From the NCBI RefSeq assembly GCF_958979055.1, contig NC_084888.1, forward strand, positions 3,118,001 to 3,182,000: a stretch of DNA of 64,000 nt, read 5' to 3'. Positions 28,556 to 39,000 of this stretch are shown here, in pieces; position 1 is the first letter of the stretch, and the number at the start of each line of letters is the position of its first letter. A program made the position numbers and the translations under genes. The stretch is from Alnus glutinosa (taxonomy: Eukaryota; Streptophyta; Magnoliopsida; Fagales; Betulaceae). The notes under the pieces are model-generated. The model was given only the letters and a program-made list of their open reading frames with translations, made no database searches and was not told where the DNA came from.

Positions 28556-31205
28556 CTATGTGAAAGTAACCTCCGCATATTCATCTTCGTCCACCCTGCT
28601 TGACTTACTACTCTCAAACCTGTTCTTGGATGCCCGAAACGCAGTCTTTAAGCCATCCATCAACCTTCGTCTCATATTCTTTCTTGTTCTTGGAGTCTCC
28701 AAGGACGACGAAGACCCTTCTCCTACTCTTTCTCCTCTCACGCAAAACCGCAAGCTCACCGAGGAAGCCGATCGTCTCTCACCTCTTTCTATCTTATTCT
28801 GTGAGCCGTAATGGAAGCTCGCAGACCGAGCGGACTCCATTATGCTAATTCTCTGCGTCTCAGACTCGTTCAAGAGCTTCTTCATGACGCTCAGCTCTTT
28901 CTCCAGGCTCACGATGCGGGAGCTGGTGGCGTCCATTGCGGCCTTGAGATGAGCAGCCTGGCGAGCCGCCGTTTCACGCTGAAGGATCGCGCCTAGGGTA
29001 ATTGTGGGGCTGTCCTCGACTTTATTGCTGCTGAGGATGATCCGTTGCGGCTGCCTGCACCGAGGTTGGCTGCTGTCAGTGGCGGACAAAATAGAGCGCC
29101 GGGTGTTGAGCTGCTCCACAAACATGGCTTGGACCATGAATCTCAGTGGCATTGTAGGGTTTTGCACTGCCTCTAAGAGGAGTGGAGGCGAGAGCTTGTT
29201 ACAGTCAATGGAATTGCATATATGGGTCTTCTGCTCCTCTGTAAGCTTCCCACTACATCCCTGCCCATAAAATAAAAAATCACGAGACGGTCTAAGATAA
29301 GGAAAATGCGAGATTTACATGCTCCTGGCCTACAAGGTAGATTTGATTTTTAATAAATTAGAAAAATCAATACAAAGCGTTCACATTGTAAATTTTTATA
29401 TAATATATTTTTATCATTTCGAGTCGCAGAAAAAAAAAATTGCAAACCAATAATAAATTTGAGAAACATTGCAAAAATTAAAAGAGTAGTAGACATTAAA
29501 AAAAGGAGGTAATTAGATGCGGTAAATGTAATTTTCCGTAAAATTTATTAATAAAGATAGTGTCCATTTCTAATTTGGAAATAAGATTCTCTAGAATTTA
29601 TATCATTCGACAACGTAGATTTTCACAAATTCAAACACTATTTTTTTGTGGCATATAATATTTCATAGAATAATAATAATTAATAGGAGAGAGTAGAGTA
29701 ATACATGCCTCGATGCCTGACCTTGAAATAAAGATTAACGGTCCTATAAAGAACGTCATGGCTCGTTAATCGGCGGTGCATGGACTCGGCGACTATTATG
29801 AAATCCTCGGGGGTCATCGGTATACCGTCATCAAAACAAGCGACATTGCCGCGGCCTTTACCGTTATCCTCCACCGAACTCAATGCCTCAACACACCGGC
29901 TCACGAGATACGCCGTCGTTTCGGCCTCGGGAAGCAGAGAAAGGCACGAGCGGAACACTATCGACGCGTACTCTCGGTTAACGGCAATAATCCGATGGAA
30001 GTAGGTCTCCGTTATCTGCAGCAGGTTCTCCTCGCCTTCGCCGTCAGACCCCGTCATTCCCAGCAACTCAGCTGCCGTTCTGAGAGCCGCGACGTTGAAC
30101 GGCGTTATGACGATGTTGGTCCCGTAGCAGAAGTCCGCTACGAGAGCGAACGTTTCGGCCGTTATTTTTAACGGTGGAGATAGTGTAAACTCCGAGATTC
30201 CCGCTATTTCCCGTTTTAGGTAGGCGCTTCTTGATGTCAGAGCATCCTAAGAAGTTAAGAACAACATAAGACATGTCATAAGTAACCCCTGTTTTCTCAT
30301 TAATTACTTTACCTGCTATATGGCTTTAAGTTTTTTTTTTTTTTTGGTAACTAAAAGAATTATATAAATAAGGAAAAATTTCACTGGAAAAATTTCACTG
30401 GAAAAATTTCACTGGACTAGGGAAAAATAAGCAACCAAATCATTTTTATTGTTCACTTTTACAAATAAGAAAATTGACCAAAAAAATTTGATGAGGTTGT
30501 CTTATTAAGCTATTTGAATTTTACAAAAATTTAAGGGAGACTGCGAAACACACTTGTTTCAGATAACCTAAGATATTAGGATCCAGATCTACTTTGTCGG
30601 AACATCTAAGATATTAGGATCCAGATCTACTTTGTCGGAACATGTAAATCTCACATTTCCCTTCTCTTATAGACAGTCTAAATTTTTTACAAAAATTAAA
30701 TCGGCCTAATAATCGAGATTTCTGACATCAAATTCTTTTCTAAAATACTCTTATAATTTTTTTAAAAATTAAAATTTTACCTCTTCAAATTCTTTGTTTT
30801 TAGTTGGAAATGTAATTAAGTGAGCAACTTCACAAGAAAATAGAGTGGATCAAGCAACGCAGACATGGCGATGAATCGACAAACCTTGTGCAGATGAAAA
30901 CACCTTCCATGAACGCGTATCAAGATGTCTGCCTTCTTCCCCCATGCTAGCGACCTGATTAACATAACTTATCATTGAAATATCACAGAGAGTTTTTCTG
31001 GAACAGTGAAACTGATATAAAGACTAGAAGAAAAAGAAAGAAAAAAAAAAAGAAGATTAATTATTTACCATGCCTGTACTTTGGTATGGAGAGGTGTGGG
31101 AGGAGAAGAGATGGAAGGGGAGAGAGAAGGGGAGGTGGAGGAGGATTCGTATTCTTTTTCTTCATGTATGGTCTCCACCACTCCCAGATGCTTCCAAGCC
31201 CTCAT
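28556..31205 (-). CDS. BTB/POZ and NPH3 domain protein (NPH3/RPT2-like)
   Basis: Four exons on the minus strand: 31069-31205, 30885-30954, 29722-30246, 28556-29260, giving 478 residues. This is short for the family, which often exceeds 550. Residues 1-46 are a Ser/Pro-rich leader with the conserved-looking start MRAWKHLGVVETIHEE. A BTB fold follows from about residue 50 (KADILIRVHGRCFHLHKDAL, then FALVADFCYGTNIVITPFNVAALRTAAELLGMT). The NPH3 domain is shortened and includes LLPEAETTAYLVSRCVEAL, IVAESMHRRL and LTEEQKTHICNSIDCNKLS, ending FMVQAMFVEQL. A coiled coil (MDATSSRIVSLEKELSVMKK) and a basic tail follow. Family members are plasma-membrane-linked CUL3 adaptors in phototropin or auxin-transport signalling; the partner here is unknown. 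The donor after exon 3 (AAG/GTCAGG) was chosen on phase and is the least certain border. Confidence 0.85.
30374..30643. repeat. Short tandem duplications in an NPH3-like gene intron
   Basis: Three exact 14-bp units AAAAATTTCACTGG lie at 30374-30415, and two exact adjacent 38-bp units lie at 30568-30605 and 30606-30643 (each starts CTAAGATATTAGGATCC). Being exact, they look recent. They lie in the intron between exons 2 and 3. Confidence 0.9.
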
Positions 31206-32227
31206 TGCCTTCTTAGCTTCTCTTCTTCCCTGAGACGCCACACACTATTAATATTCCAGACTACTATAAATGTTATGCTGTTGTTGTTACCATTAGGGCT
31301 TTTGCCTTTTGGGAAGGTGAGGAATTCCTTGCTGGGTGATGAATTGGTGGAGGCATTAATGGCATGCATGTGATGCCTCATAAATGCTAGCCTTAACTCC
31401 TAGCATTACTCTTTTCGAATTTCTCTTGGTAAACGCTTCTTTTTTTAGAAAATAAACTGACAACTTTTAGCTCAAAATTTTTATTATTTTTTATTTTTTT
31501 TATCATAAAGAACAAGAATTTTATATAAAACTGATGAAAATATACTTAATTCTCATCGATAATATGCTATCTTTTTAATAGGATGACATTTTTCAAACCT
31601 TTCGATGACACAAATGGCCTGAATTTCATAATTATAATTAAAATATCCGTCCTCATTTTATAGGAAAACTTTGGTTTATATTATGGGAAAATGATAGTCG
31701 GGGGCAAACCAATAAATCCTTTTTATTAAAAAAATAATATTTTTAATCAAAAGCAAGTTACTTTTGATTATAAAAACTCACTTTTAATGAAAATGGGGCA
31801 GGGGCCGATTGGTTTTGCCTTGCCTATCATTCCTCTATATTATGTTCCTGAACACACAAGACACAAACTAGAGTGCCACAAGTCTCTAATTACTAATGTG
31901 ACATTCTCAATTTGTGCGCATTGTGTTCCGTGCATATGGAACACAAAATGCAAGCTATATATAACTCTATGAAAAAACTAGCCTCGGCAACTTAGAACCG
32001 AGCAAGCCAGCCATGTGATAATAAAGTTGATCAATGTGGTTCTTCAAATTAAAGTAGGTAAGAAAGAAAGAAAATAGAAACCACGTTGAACAATAATCAT
32101 TTTTATTTGCTTTCTTGCAGAAATTAAACAGAAAAGTATTTTCAACGTCAACTGCAGCTAATTGTTGCCATCAATATTCTGGTTATTGCGAGAGGAAATA
32201 TTAAAATCTCAAGTCCAATTGAAGGTG
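31206..32227. other. Spacer between NPH3-like gene and RPL26 copy A
   Basis: Divergent intergenic region. From about 31560 it is the start of the duplicated segment A. It contains the 150-bp MITE and one copy of the dispersed repeat (31838-31960). No gene. Confidence 0.55.
31686..31835. mobile_element. Mutator-type MITE (150 bp) with paralogous empty site
   Basis: Flanked by an exact 9-bp duplication TATATTATG (31677-31685 and 31836-31844). Ends GGAAAATGATAG and (right end reversed) GAGGAATGATAG. Unit B at about 34590-34605 reads straight through (TTGGCTTGTATTATGTTCC) without the insert, so the insertion happened in unit A after the duplication, or was cleanly absent from the donor copy. Confidence 0.85.
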
Positions 32228-32394
32228 TGGGCCAATGGCAAGTGACCCAAAATCGGCCCAATAGTCATATGGGCCGGCCTATAAAGCAAAATCCTAAACT
32301 CAAACAAGCTAAGATATGGGCCAGAACGATGAGTCCGGACCGAACAATGCCCACACAGCCCAACATAGAAACCCTAAATTAACAGAAACCCTAG
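32228..32394 (+). promoter_or_regulatory. Ribosomal-protein promoter of RPL26 copy A
   Basis: Site II motifs: TGGGCC 32228-32233, GGCCCA 32255-32260, TGGGCC 32270-32275, TGGGCC 32317-32322, AGCCCA 32357-32362. Telo-box AAACCCTAA at 32369-32377 and a related AAACCCTAG at 32386-32394. TATAAA occurs at 32280-32285. Clustered site II plus telo-box elements are the known signature of plant ribosomal protein promoters and sit 60-225 bp from the start codon. Confidence 0.85.
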
Positions 32395-32451
32395 CATCCT
32401 TTCACTCTCTCATTTTGCCTTGCCGTTTCCTCAGAAACAGAGAGAGCGAAG

Positions 32452-32892
32452 ATGAAGTACAACAAGAGAGTGACGAGCTCCAGGCGGAAGAACAGGAAGG
32501 CGCACTTCACAGCGCCGTCAAGCGTTCGGCGGGTGCTGATGAGCGCGCCACTCTCGGGCGATCTGCGCAGCAAGTACAACGTGCGGTCGATGCCGGTGCG
32601 CAAGGACGATGAGGTCCAGGTGGTGCGTGGAACCTACAAGGGCCGCGAGGGCAAGGTGGTCCAGGTGTACCGCCGCAAGTGGGTCATCCACATCGAGCGG
32701 ATCACCCGTGAGAAGGTCAATGGATCCACCGTCAACGTCGGCATCAACCCGTCCAAGGTTCTCATCACCAAACTCCGCCTCGACAAGGACCGCAAGTCCC
32801 TGCTTGACCGCAAGGCCAAGGGCCGCGCCGCCGCCGACAAGGACAAAGGCTCCAAGTTCACCGCTGAAGATATCATGCAGACCGTCGATTAA
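32452..32892 (+). CDS. RPL26: 60S ribosomal protein L26 (uL24), copy A
   Basis: Single exon of 146 residues, full length for plant L26. It starts [20 protein letters not shown] and ends AEDIMQTVD. The KOW motif lies at about residues 50-80 ([20 protein letters not shown]), followed by the L26 extension. It is a component of the large cytosolic ribosomal subunit near the peptide exit tunnel. The coding sequence is GC-rich compared with its surroundings. A canonical site II/telo-box promoter lies directly upstream. It differs from copy B by one residue, Asp for Glu in the DKDKG segment (about residue 135). Confidence 0.97.
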   Translation: MKYNKRVTSSRRKNRKAHFTAPSSVRRVLMSAPLSGDLRSKYNVRSMPVRKDDEVQVVRGTYKGREGKVVQVYRRKWVIHIERITREKVNGSTVNVGINPSKVLITKLRLDKDRKSLLDRKAKGRAAADKDKGSKFTAEDIMQTVD

Positions 32893-35289
32893 GTTGGTGA
32901 ACCGCTTTCAGTTTGCTACCAAAGTTGTCTTTTTTTATTATAGTGTTATTTTTGTCAATCTTGGTACTTAAAGGACGAGTATTTTTGAATGTTTTCGAAT
33001 GGAATATGTTGGATTGAATATTTTAGGGTTCCTATGAGATCTGGATTTTGTGGTTTTAATCCATTCGATGTTTCTGAGTTTTTCTGGTAATAATTTCTCT
33101 TTGGGTTGGGTTAAGATTTGTGTGGTTTTGTGTTTCTTAATGTTAATTGCTGCATGGGTTTGATTATGATGTTTGGATTTCGGGATAATTTTTTTGTGTT
33201 TTTTTTATTTGGTGTTGGAATTTCGTTGGGTTTATCATTTGATGCTGACTACCGAGTATCATTTGGCTGTACGGTTTGTTTGGTGCAGTTGGCGTTTGGA
33301 AGATGATATGGTTTCATGTCATGTGTTATATGCTTGTTTGTGGGTCTTATATAACATGTATTGTGATTTAGTTTCTTTATTTTCTAGGATGCAAGTGTTA
33401 GCGTTGATCTTTTGGATTCTCTACCAAGGATGTGCCAATATTGCTTCTGCTTTCTAGCCGTCTTGTGCTGGTGGTGAAAACTCTGATACTAGTTTAGTTA
33501 GTTTGCTAGTTATTGAATAACAGTTTGGTTTTTTGGGTTCTTTTTTGTTTCTTAAAGGTCTGAATTTGGTGTAATGTTTGGTTGTTATCGACTCATCCTC
33601 TTTCACAGCTGAGAATAACTTGGTTCCATCTTTTTTTGTTAAGTTTTACATTTATAGTAGAGTACATGTTTTCATCTTAATGAATGGCCGGATGTGGAGT
33701 TTTGCATTCTGATTGATTGCTGGAAGCCTGAAAATAACAATTGAAGTGTGCAAAGAACTAATGGAAATAAGTTTGTAACTGTATTGACTAGGCCTGTCTG
33801 TTTTATTAATGCAGTGTTCTGTTCTTTTGAAAAGATCTACTGGATATATACTTAGTATTATAGCATCCTGTCCTTTGAGGTAGATTAGAAGGAAAAGATG
33901 ATAGTTTGTGGATAATATCTTTTTTACTTTGGAGTTGCATTTGGTACTTTCATCCGGTTTTTAGTTTCATTTGGTATGATCAGCCAACCTCTATTCCTTT
34001 GATCTTAGTAGCCACATTAGCACTTTGATGGACAATGACATTGGTAATTTTATCTTATTAAACATGTTTTGGTCGGAGAGTATAAGATGTAGAGGTAAAT
34101 TTCTCTTGGTCTTCTAAAGTGCTGTTTTTTCTAGCGAAGTTTATTGATATGTAAGTTTTAGTTAGATAAATGAAGGGACTTTACTCAACAACTGATTTTG
34201 ACATTGCTAGGTGTGATGCTCAGTTTTACCCATAATGAAGCAGTAACATCTACATCATTGTGTTATGGTTACTGACGCATGAATATGCATGTAGTACTAT
34301 GCTTTTTTTTGCCTTGTGTGATTGACGCAGATATATGAAATTATATTCTGTGTATTTCTTTCTTGATTTAAATTAGATTTCTCTTTTGTTTGCTTTGCAA
34401 ACTCTGAACTTTTTGCCCTTATCTCTTATTTCTGTGAGGCACAAATATACCAGATTTTGGCTTTAAGATGTGGATTTTTTCTCAATCCTGGATCTTAATA
34501 TGCCATCTTTTTAATAGGGTGCCCTTCGATGACACAAATGGCTTGAATTTCTTAATTTTAGACTATCCTTCATTTTATAGGAAAACTTTGGCTTGTATTA
34601 TGTTCCTAAATATACAGGACACATACTAGAGTGCCACGGGACATTCTCAATTTGTGTGCACTGTGTTTGGTGCGCACGGGACACATAATGCAAACTATAT
34701 ACTCTATGAAAAACTAGCCTTGGCAACTTAGAACCGAACAATCCAGCCTTGGGATAAGGAAGTTGATCAGTGTGGTTCTTCAAAGTAGGATAGGAAAGAG
34801 AAATAGAGACCATGTTGAACAATAATCATTCTTATTTGCTTTCTAAATTAAACAGAAAGTATTTTCAACGTCAACTACAGCTAATTGTTGAACGTTTCCT
34901 TAATTCTTCACAAATTAAATTTTATAAGTAACTCCAGTATTATTAAATCAAAGGAAATAAAACAATTAAAGTATCATTGAAAATCTTGAGATTTTAATGT
35001 TTCCTATCGCAATGAATTAAGCAAGATAAAAAATAAGACATGTTTACATGTACAATTTTTGTACATCTTTAATGGACAATTTTTCAACAAACCCATATAT
35101 AAGATTGACACATGTCCTTCATCGTGTGAGAATCATATATTTTAATAATACGTGCTTTTCACATTTTTTTTAACAGCATTAATAAAAAAAAATATGTGAT
35201 TTTTATATACTTGAAGGACACATGTCACTCTTATATGTGAGTTGTTAAAAATTTTCTACAGATCGATTTGTATAAAATTTCTGTCCATA

Positions 35290-35459
35290 TTTCATACATC
35301 TCTTTTGTAAATCAACTATTGATCTTTAAGATCTGCATGTGGGTCTTCATACATCTCTTTTGTAAATCAACTATTGAATCTTTAAGATTTACATGTGAGT
35401 CTTCATACATCTCTTTTGTAAATCAACTATTGAATCTTTAAGATCTACATGTGGGTCTT
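35290..35459. repeat. Three-copy tandem repeat, unit about 57 bp
   Basis: Units begin CATACATCTCTTTTGTAAATC and contain ATCTTTAAGAT(C/T)TACATGTG. They lie in the part of unit B that has no counterpart in unit A. Confidence 0.85.
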
Positions 35460-35604
35460 TTTGAATTCTACAAATTCAATGATTAATTTAGAAAAGAGAT
35501 TACAGGAAATGTACAATAGAGAAAAAGAAAAGAAAAAAAAGAAAAAAAATCATTTCTCTTCTGGTTATTGACATATTGGTTGTCGCAATGTCCAATTGAA
35601 AGTA

Positions 35605-35831
35605 TGGGCCAATGGCAAGTGACCCAAGTTTGGTCCAATAGTAATATGGGCCTATAAGTAAAAACCTAAACTTAAACAAGCTTACAAGATATGGGCCAGA
35701 ACGTTGAGCCCGGGCCGAACAATGCCCACACAGCCCAACATGGAAGCCCTAACGCGCACAAACCCCTAACACGAATACGACTCCGTTTGTTAATGGATAG
35801 CATTTGCATTATAAATTAACAGAAACCCTAG
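35605..35831 (+). promoter_or_regulatory. Displaced RPL26-type promoter of unit B
   Basis: Counterpart of the copy A promoter: TGGGCC at 35605-35610, 35647-35652 and 35692-35697, AGCCCA at 35732-35737, AAACCCTAG at 35823-35831. It now stands about 1.7 kb from RPL26 copy B and directly in front of the CIPK-like fragment. Only the short telo-box and 5' UTR part (AAACCCTAG near 37444) is repeated next to copy B. Confidence 0.75.
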
Positions 35832-35853
35832 CACCCTCGAGAAGTCGAGAGTC

Positions 35854-35960
35854 ATGAAAGCTAGTGTCCCATCGCTACTGTCACCTCCACTACCACCCAC
35901 CACCGTCCTCGGGAAGTACCAATTGGGTCTGCTATTGGGAAATGGCAATTTTGCAAACAT
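35854..35960 (+). pseudogene. CIPK (CBL-interacting kinase) N-terminal fragment
   Basis: Open frame starting MKASVPSLLSPPLPPTTVLG and continuing KYQLGLLLGNGNFANILRF. It matches the start of CIPK proteins, in which PPTTxLGKYQLGRLLGRGSFAKVY forms the glycine-rich ATP loop. Here the second and third loop positions are altered (GNGNFAN), and similarity stops at the first kinase beta strands. The frame then runs into AT-rich DNA with no kinase body, so it is a truncated relic about 35 residues long. It lies directly after the displaced RPL26 promoter and telo-box. Whether it arrived within the 1.6 kb insert or marks a former neighbouring gene is not resolved. Confidence 0.6.
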
Positions 35961-36679
35961 TTTACGCTTTTGGCAAACATTTTATTTGTTGGTTGCCAAA
36001 AAGAGAGAATCAAAAAAAAAAAAGTTGAACATCATTATATTTTTAATTTCCTTCAAAATTTTATTTTTTCTAAAGTTTACCCGAACCTTATGACATTTCC
36101 AGATAATAAAGTCTCTTTTGGCTTATTATTATGACAATATTAACACTACTAAGCATGAAACTCCTCATACAAATTTGGCGGGTGCTGAATTTTCATGACT
36201 TCGCAAAGCACAACTTTTTTATTCATTTTTTTTTTTTCTTTATCAACTATATTAATATTTTTTGTTGATAAAAATATTATATCTAATTCATATATATATT
36301 AGGGTTAAATACTTTATTAATACTTGAGTTTGTTTTTCTTTTTTTGTACATGAGTTTTCATTTGTTTCATAAGTGCTATTTGAGTTTTGGGAAAATAACC
36401 AACTTGATAATTCTGTTAAATTTTTCGTTCAAAATTTAACGGTCTGCCAGGCACTGTGTAAAAAAAATTAAAAAGTATATATACTTAAAAAAAAAAAAAA
36501 AAAAAAAAAGAGTTAAGAAAAGATAAAAGAAAGGGGTTATTTGAGCCACCTCCTTGGCCCCTTCTATTTTTATTTTTTCAATTATTTTTTATAATTTTAA
36601 TTAATTATTATTATTTTTTTATATAATGTAATGGGTTAAATTTTGGACGAAAAACTTAATAGGTTCCGAGTTAATTTTT

Positions 36680-37334
36680 GAAATAATTGCACTGTTGGTC
36701 TATGTGGTATGCCATAATTATTTTTCACTCCCTATGATTTAAAAAGTGCATGAGAGGTCCCTATGGATTACCATAATTACGTTTTACTCTCTGAGTTAAT
36801 TTTTCGTCCACCAATTTGACGGAATCTGTTAGCCTTACAAGTCAACGCCATGTGTCGCCAATAAGATGGCAACACGTATCTATCTTAATAAAAAAATATA
36901 AATTTATTAAAAAAAAAATAAATAAACTTATTTTTTAAAAAACAAAAAAAAAAAGAAAAAAAAAAAGAAATAGAAAATAGGCAGGCGGGGGTGGCGCATG
37001 GCCTCCCCCAATGGCCTGGGGGTGGGTGGCCGCGTCCTCCCTAGTGGCCGGGGGTGGCGCGCGGCCACCCCATTGTTAAAAAAAAAATAAGTTTATTTAT
37101 TTATTTATTATTTTTATTATTATTATTAAGATGGATACGTGTCGCCATCTTATTAACGACACGTGGCACTGACGTGTAGGGTTAACAGATTCCGTCAAAA
37201 TGGTGGACGGAAAATCGACCCAGGGAGTAAAACGTAATTATTGCATACCACAGGGATTTTCTATAAACTTTTTAAACTATAGGGAGTGAAAAATAATTAT
37301 GACATACCACAGGGACCAACAGTACAATTATTCT
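36680..37334. mobile_element. Long-armed Mutator-type MITE with GC-rich core (655 bp)
   Basis: Arms of about 230 bp in inverted orientation, starting GAAATAATTGCACTGTTGGTC on the left and (reversed) AGAATAATTGTACTGTTGGTC on the right. The exact 9-bp duplication TTAATTTTT lies at 36671-36679 and 37335-37343. The core (about 36980-37075) is GC-rich with GGTGGC/GCCACC words in AT-rich surroundings. It forms part of the insert separating RPL26 copy B from its promoter. Confidence 0.8.
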
Positions 37335-37513
37335 TTAATTTTTTTTCAAACTTCAGATACCACCGATTAAATAAATAAAAACACAGGTAATAAAACAGAA
37401 AAACGTGAAAACTCGAAAACCTTATTGAAACTGTATATTAACAAAACCCTAGTATCCTTTCCCTCTTCCATTTTGCGTCGCCGTTTCCTCAGAAACAGAG
37501 AGATAGAGCGAAG

Positions 37514-37954
37514 ATGAAGTACAACAAGAGAGTGACGAGCTCCAGGCGGAAGAACAGGAAGGCGCACTTCACAGCGCCGTCAAGCGTTCGGCGCGTCCTG
37601 ATGAGCGCGCCACTCTCGGGCGATCTACGCAGCAAGTACAACGTGCGGTCGATGCCGGTGCGCAAGGACGATGAGGTCCAGGTGGTGCGTGGAACCTACA
37701 AGGGCCGCGAGGGCAAGGTGGTCCAGGTGTACCGCCGCAAGTGGGTCATCCACATCGAGCGGATCACCCGTGAGAAGGTCAATGGATCCACCGTCAACGT
37801 CGGCATCAACCCGTCCAAGGTTCTCATCACCAAACTCCGCCTCGACAAGGACCGCAAGTCCCTGCTTGACCGCAAGGCCAAGGGCCGCGCCGCCGCCGAC
37901 AAGGAGAAAGGCTCCAAGTTCACCGCTGAAGATATCATGCAGACCGTCGATTAA
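37514..37954 (+). CDS. RPL26: 60S ribosomal protein L26 (uL24), copy B
   Basis: Single exon, 146 residues, identical to copy A except Glu for Asp in the DKEKG segment. By eye only about four nucleotide differences in 441, while the adjacent 3' flank differs at roughly 7 in 100 positions. The 5' leader with GCCGTTTCCTCAGAAACAGA is kept, but upstream of about 37430 the homology to copy A is broken by a 1.6 kb insert, so most site II elements are far away. The frame is intact, hence under selection or recently converted. It encodes the same large-subunit ribosomal protein. Expression may be altered. Confidence 0.95.
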   Translation: MKYNKRVTSSRRKNRKAHFTAPSSVRRVLMSAPLSGDLRSKYNVRSMPVRKDDEVQVVRGTYKGREGKVVQVYRRKWVIHIERITREKVNGSTVNVGINPSKVLITKLRLDKDRKSLLDRKAKGRAAADKEKGSKFTAEDIMQTVD

Positions 37955-38057
37955 GTTGGTGAACCGCTTTCAGTTGGCTAGAAGAGTTGTCTTTTTTTAT
38001 TATAGTATTATTTTTGTTAGTCTTGGTACTTAAAGGACGAGTATTTTTGAATGTTTT

Positions 38058-39000
38058 CGAATGGAATGTGTTGGATCTGAATATTTTAGGGTTTCTATGA
38101 GACCTGGATTTTGTGGTTTTAATCCATTCGATGTTTCTGAGTTTTTCTGGTAATAATTATCTTTTGGTTTGCTTTAAGGTTTGTGTGGTTTTGTGTTTTT
38201 TAATGTTAATTGCTGCATTGGTTTGATTATGATGTTTTGATTTCGGGATATTTTCATTGTGTTTTTTATTTTGTGTTGGAATTTCGTTGGGTTGATCATT
38301 TGATGCTGACTACTGAGTATCCTGTGGATGTACGGTTTGTTTGGTGAGGTTGGCGTTTGGAAGATGATATGGTTTCATTTCATGTGTTATATTCTTGTTT
38401 GTGGGTCTTATATAACATGTATTGTTATTTAGTTTCTTTATTTTCTAGTATATATGTAAGTGTTAGCGTTGATATTTTGGATTCTCTACCAAGGATGTGC
38501 CAATATTTTAGGTTTTCTATGAGACCTGGATTTATTTTCATTTCATCGAATGGAATGTGTTGGATCTGAATATTTTATGGTTTCTATGAGACCTGGATTT
38601 TGTGGTTTTAATCCATTCGATGTTTCTGAGTTTTTTCTGGTAATAATTATCTTTCTGGTTTGCTTTAAGATTTGTGTGGTTTTGTGTTTTTTAATGTTAA
38701 TTGCTGCATTGGTTTGAGTATGATGTTTTGATTTCGGGATATTTTCATTGTGTTTTTTATTTGGTGTTGGAATTTCGTTGGGTTGATCAGTTGATGCTGA
38801 CTACTGAGTATCCTGTGGATGTACGGTTTGTTTGGTGAGGTTGGTGTTTGGAAGATGCTATGGTTTCATTTCATGTGTTATATTCTTGTTTGTGGGTCTT
38901 ATATAACATGTATTGTGATTTAGTTTCTTTATTTTCTAGTATATATGTAAGTGTTAGCGTTGATATTTTGGATTCTCTACCAAGGATGTGCCAATATTGC
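38058..39000. repeat. Internal tandem duplication in the RPL26 copy B 3' region, period 489 bp
   Basis: Copy 1 starts at 38058 and copy 2 at 38547, both with CGAATGGAATGTGTTGGATC. Both include GGTTTTAATCCATTCGATG and CTACCAAGGATGTGCCAATATT. Unit A has a single copy (33000-33450). Confidence 0.85.

Larger units (their letters stand above)
31560..34495. repeat. Segmental tandem duplication, unit A (RPL26 copy A)
   Basis: Starts AATATGCTATCTTTTTAATAGG and ends GAATCCTGGATCTT-like (here CAATCCTGGATCTT). Unit B begins immediately after with AATATGCCATCTTTTTAATAGG and ends with the same ATCCTGGATCTT at about 40061. Homology runs through the upstream region, promoter, coding region and about 1.6 kb of 3' flank. 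The join at 34495/34496 is therefore the tandem junction. Confidence 0.85.

Noticed and set aside
32609-32971. 120-codon frame overlapping RPL26 copy A (and its twin at 37671-38033)
   Set aside because: Frame-shifted shadow of the L26 coding sequence; Arg/Ser/Pro-rich with no independent support.
35290-35459. CRISPR-like regular repeats
   Set aside because: Adjacent units without spacers in a plant nuclear genome; an ordinary tandem repeat.
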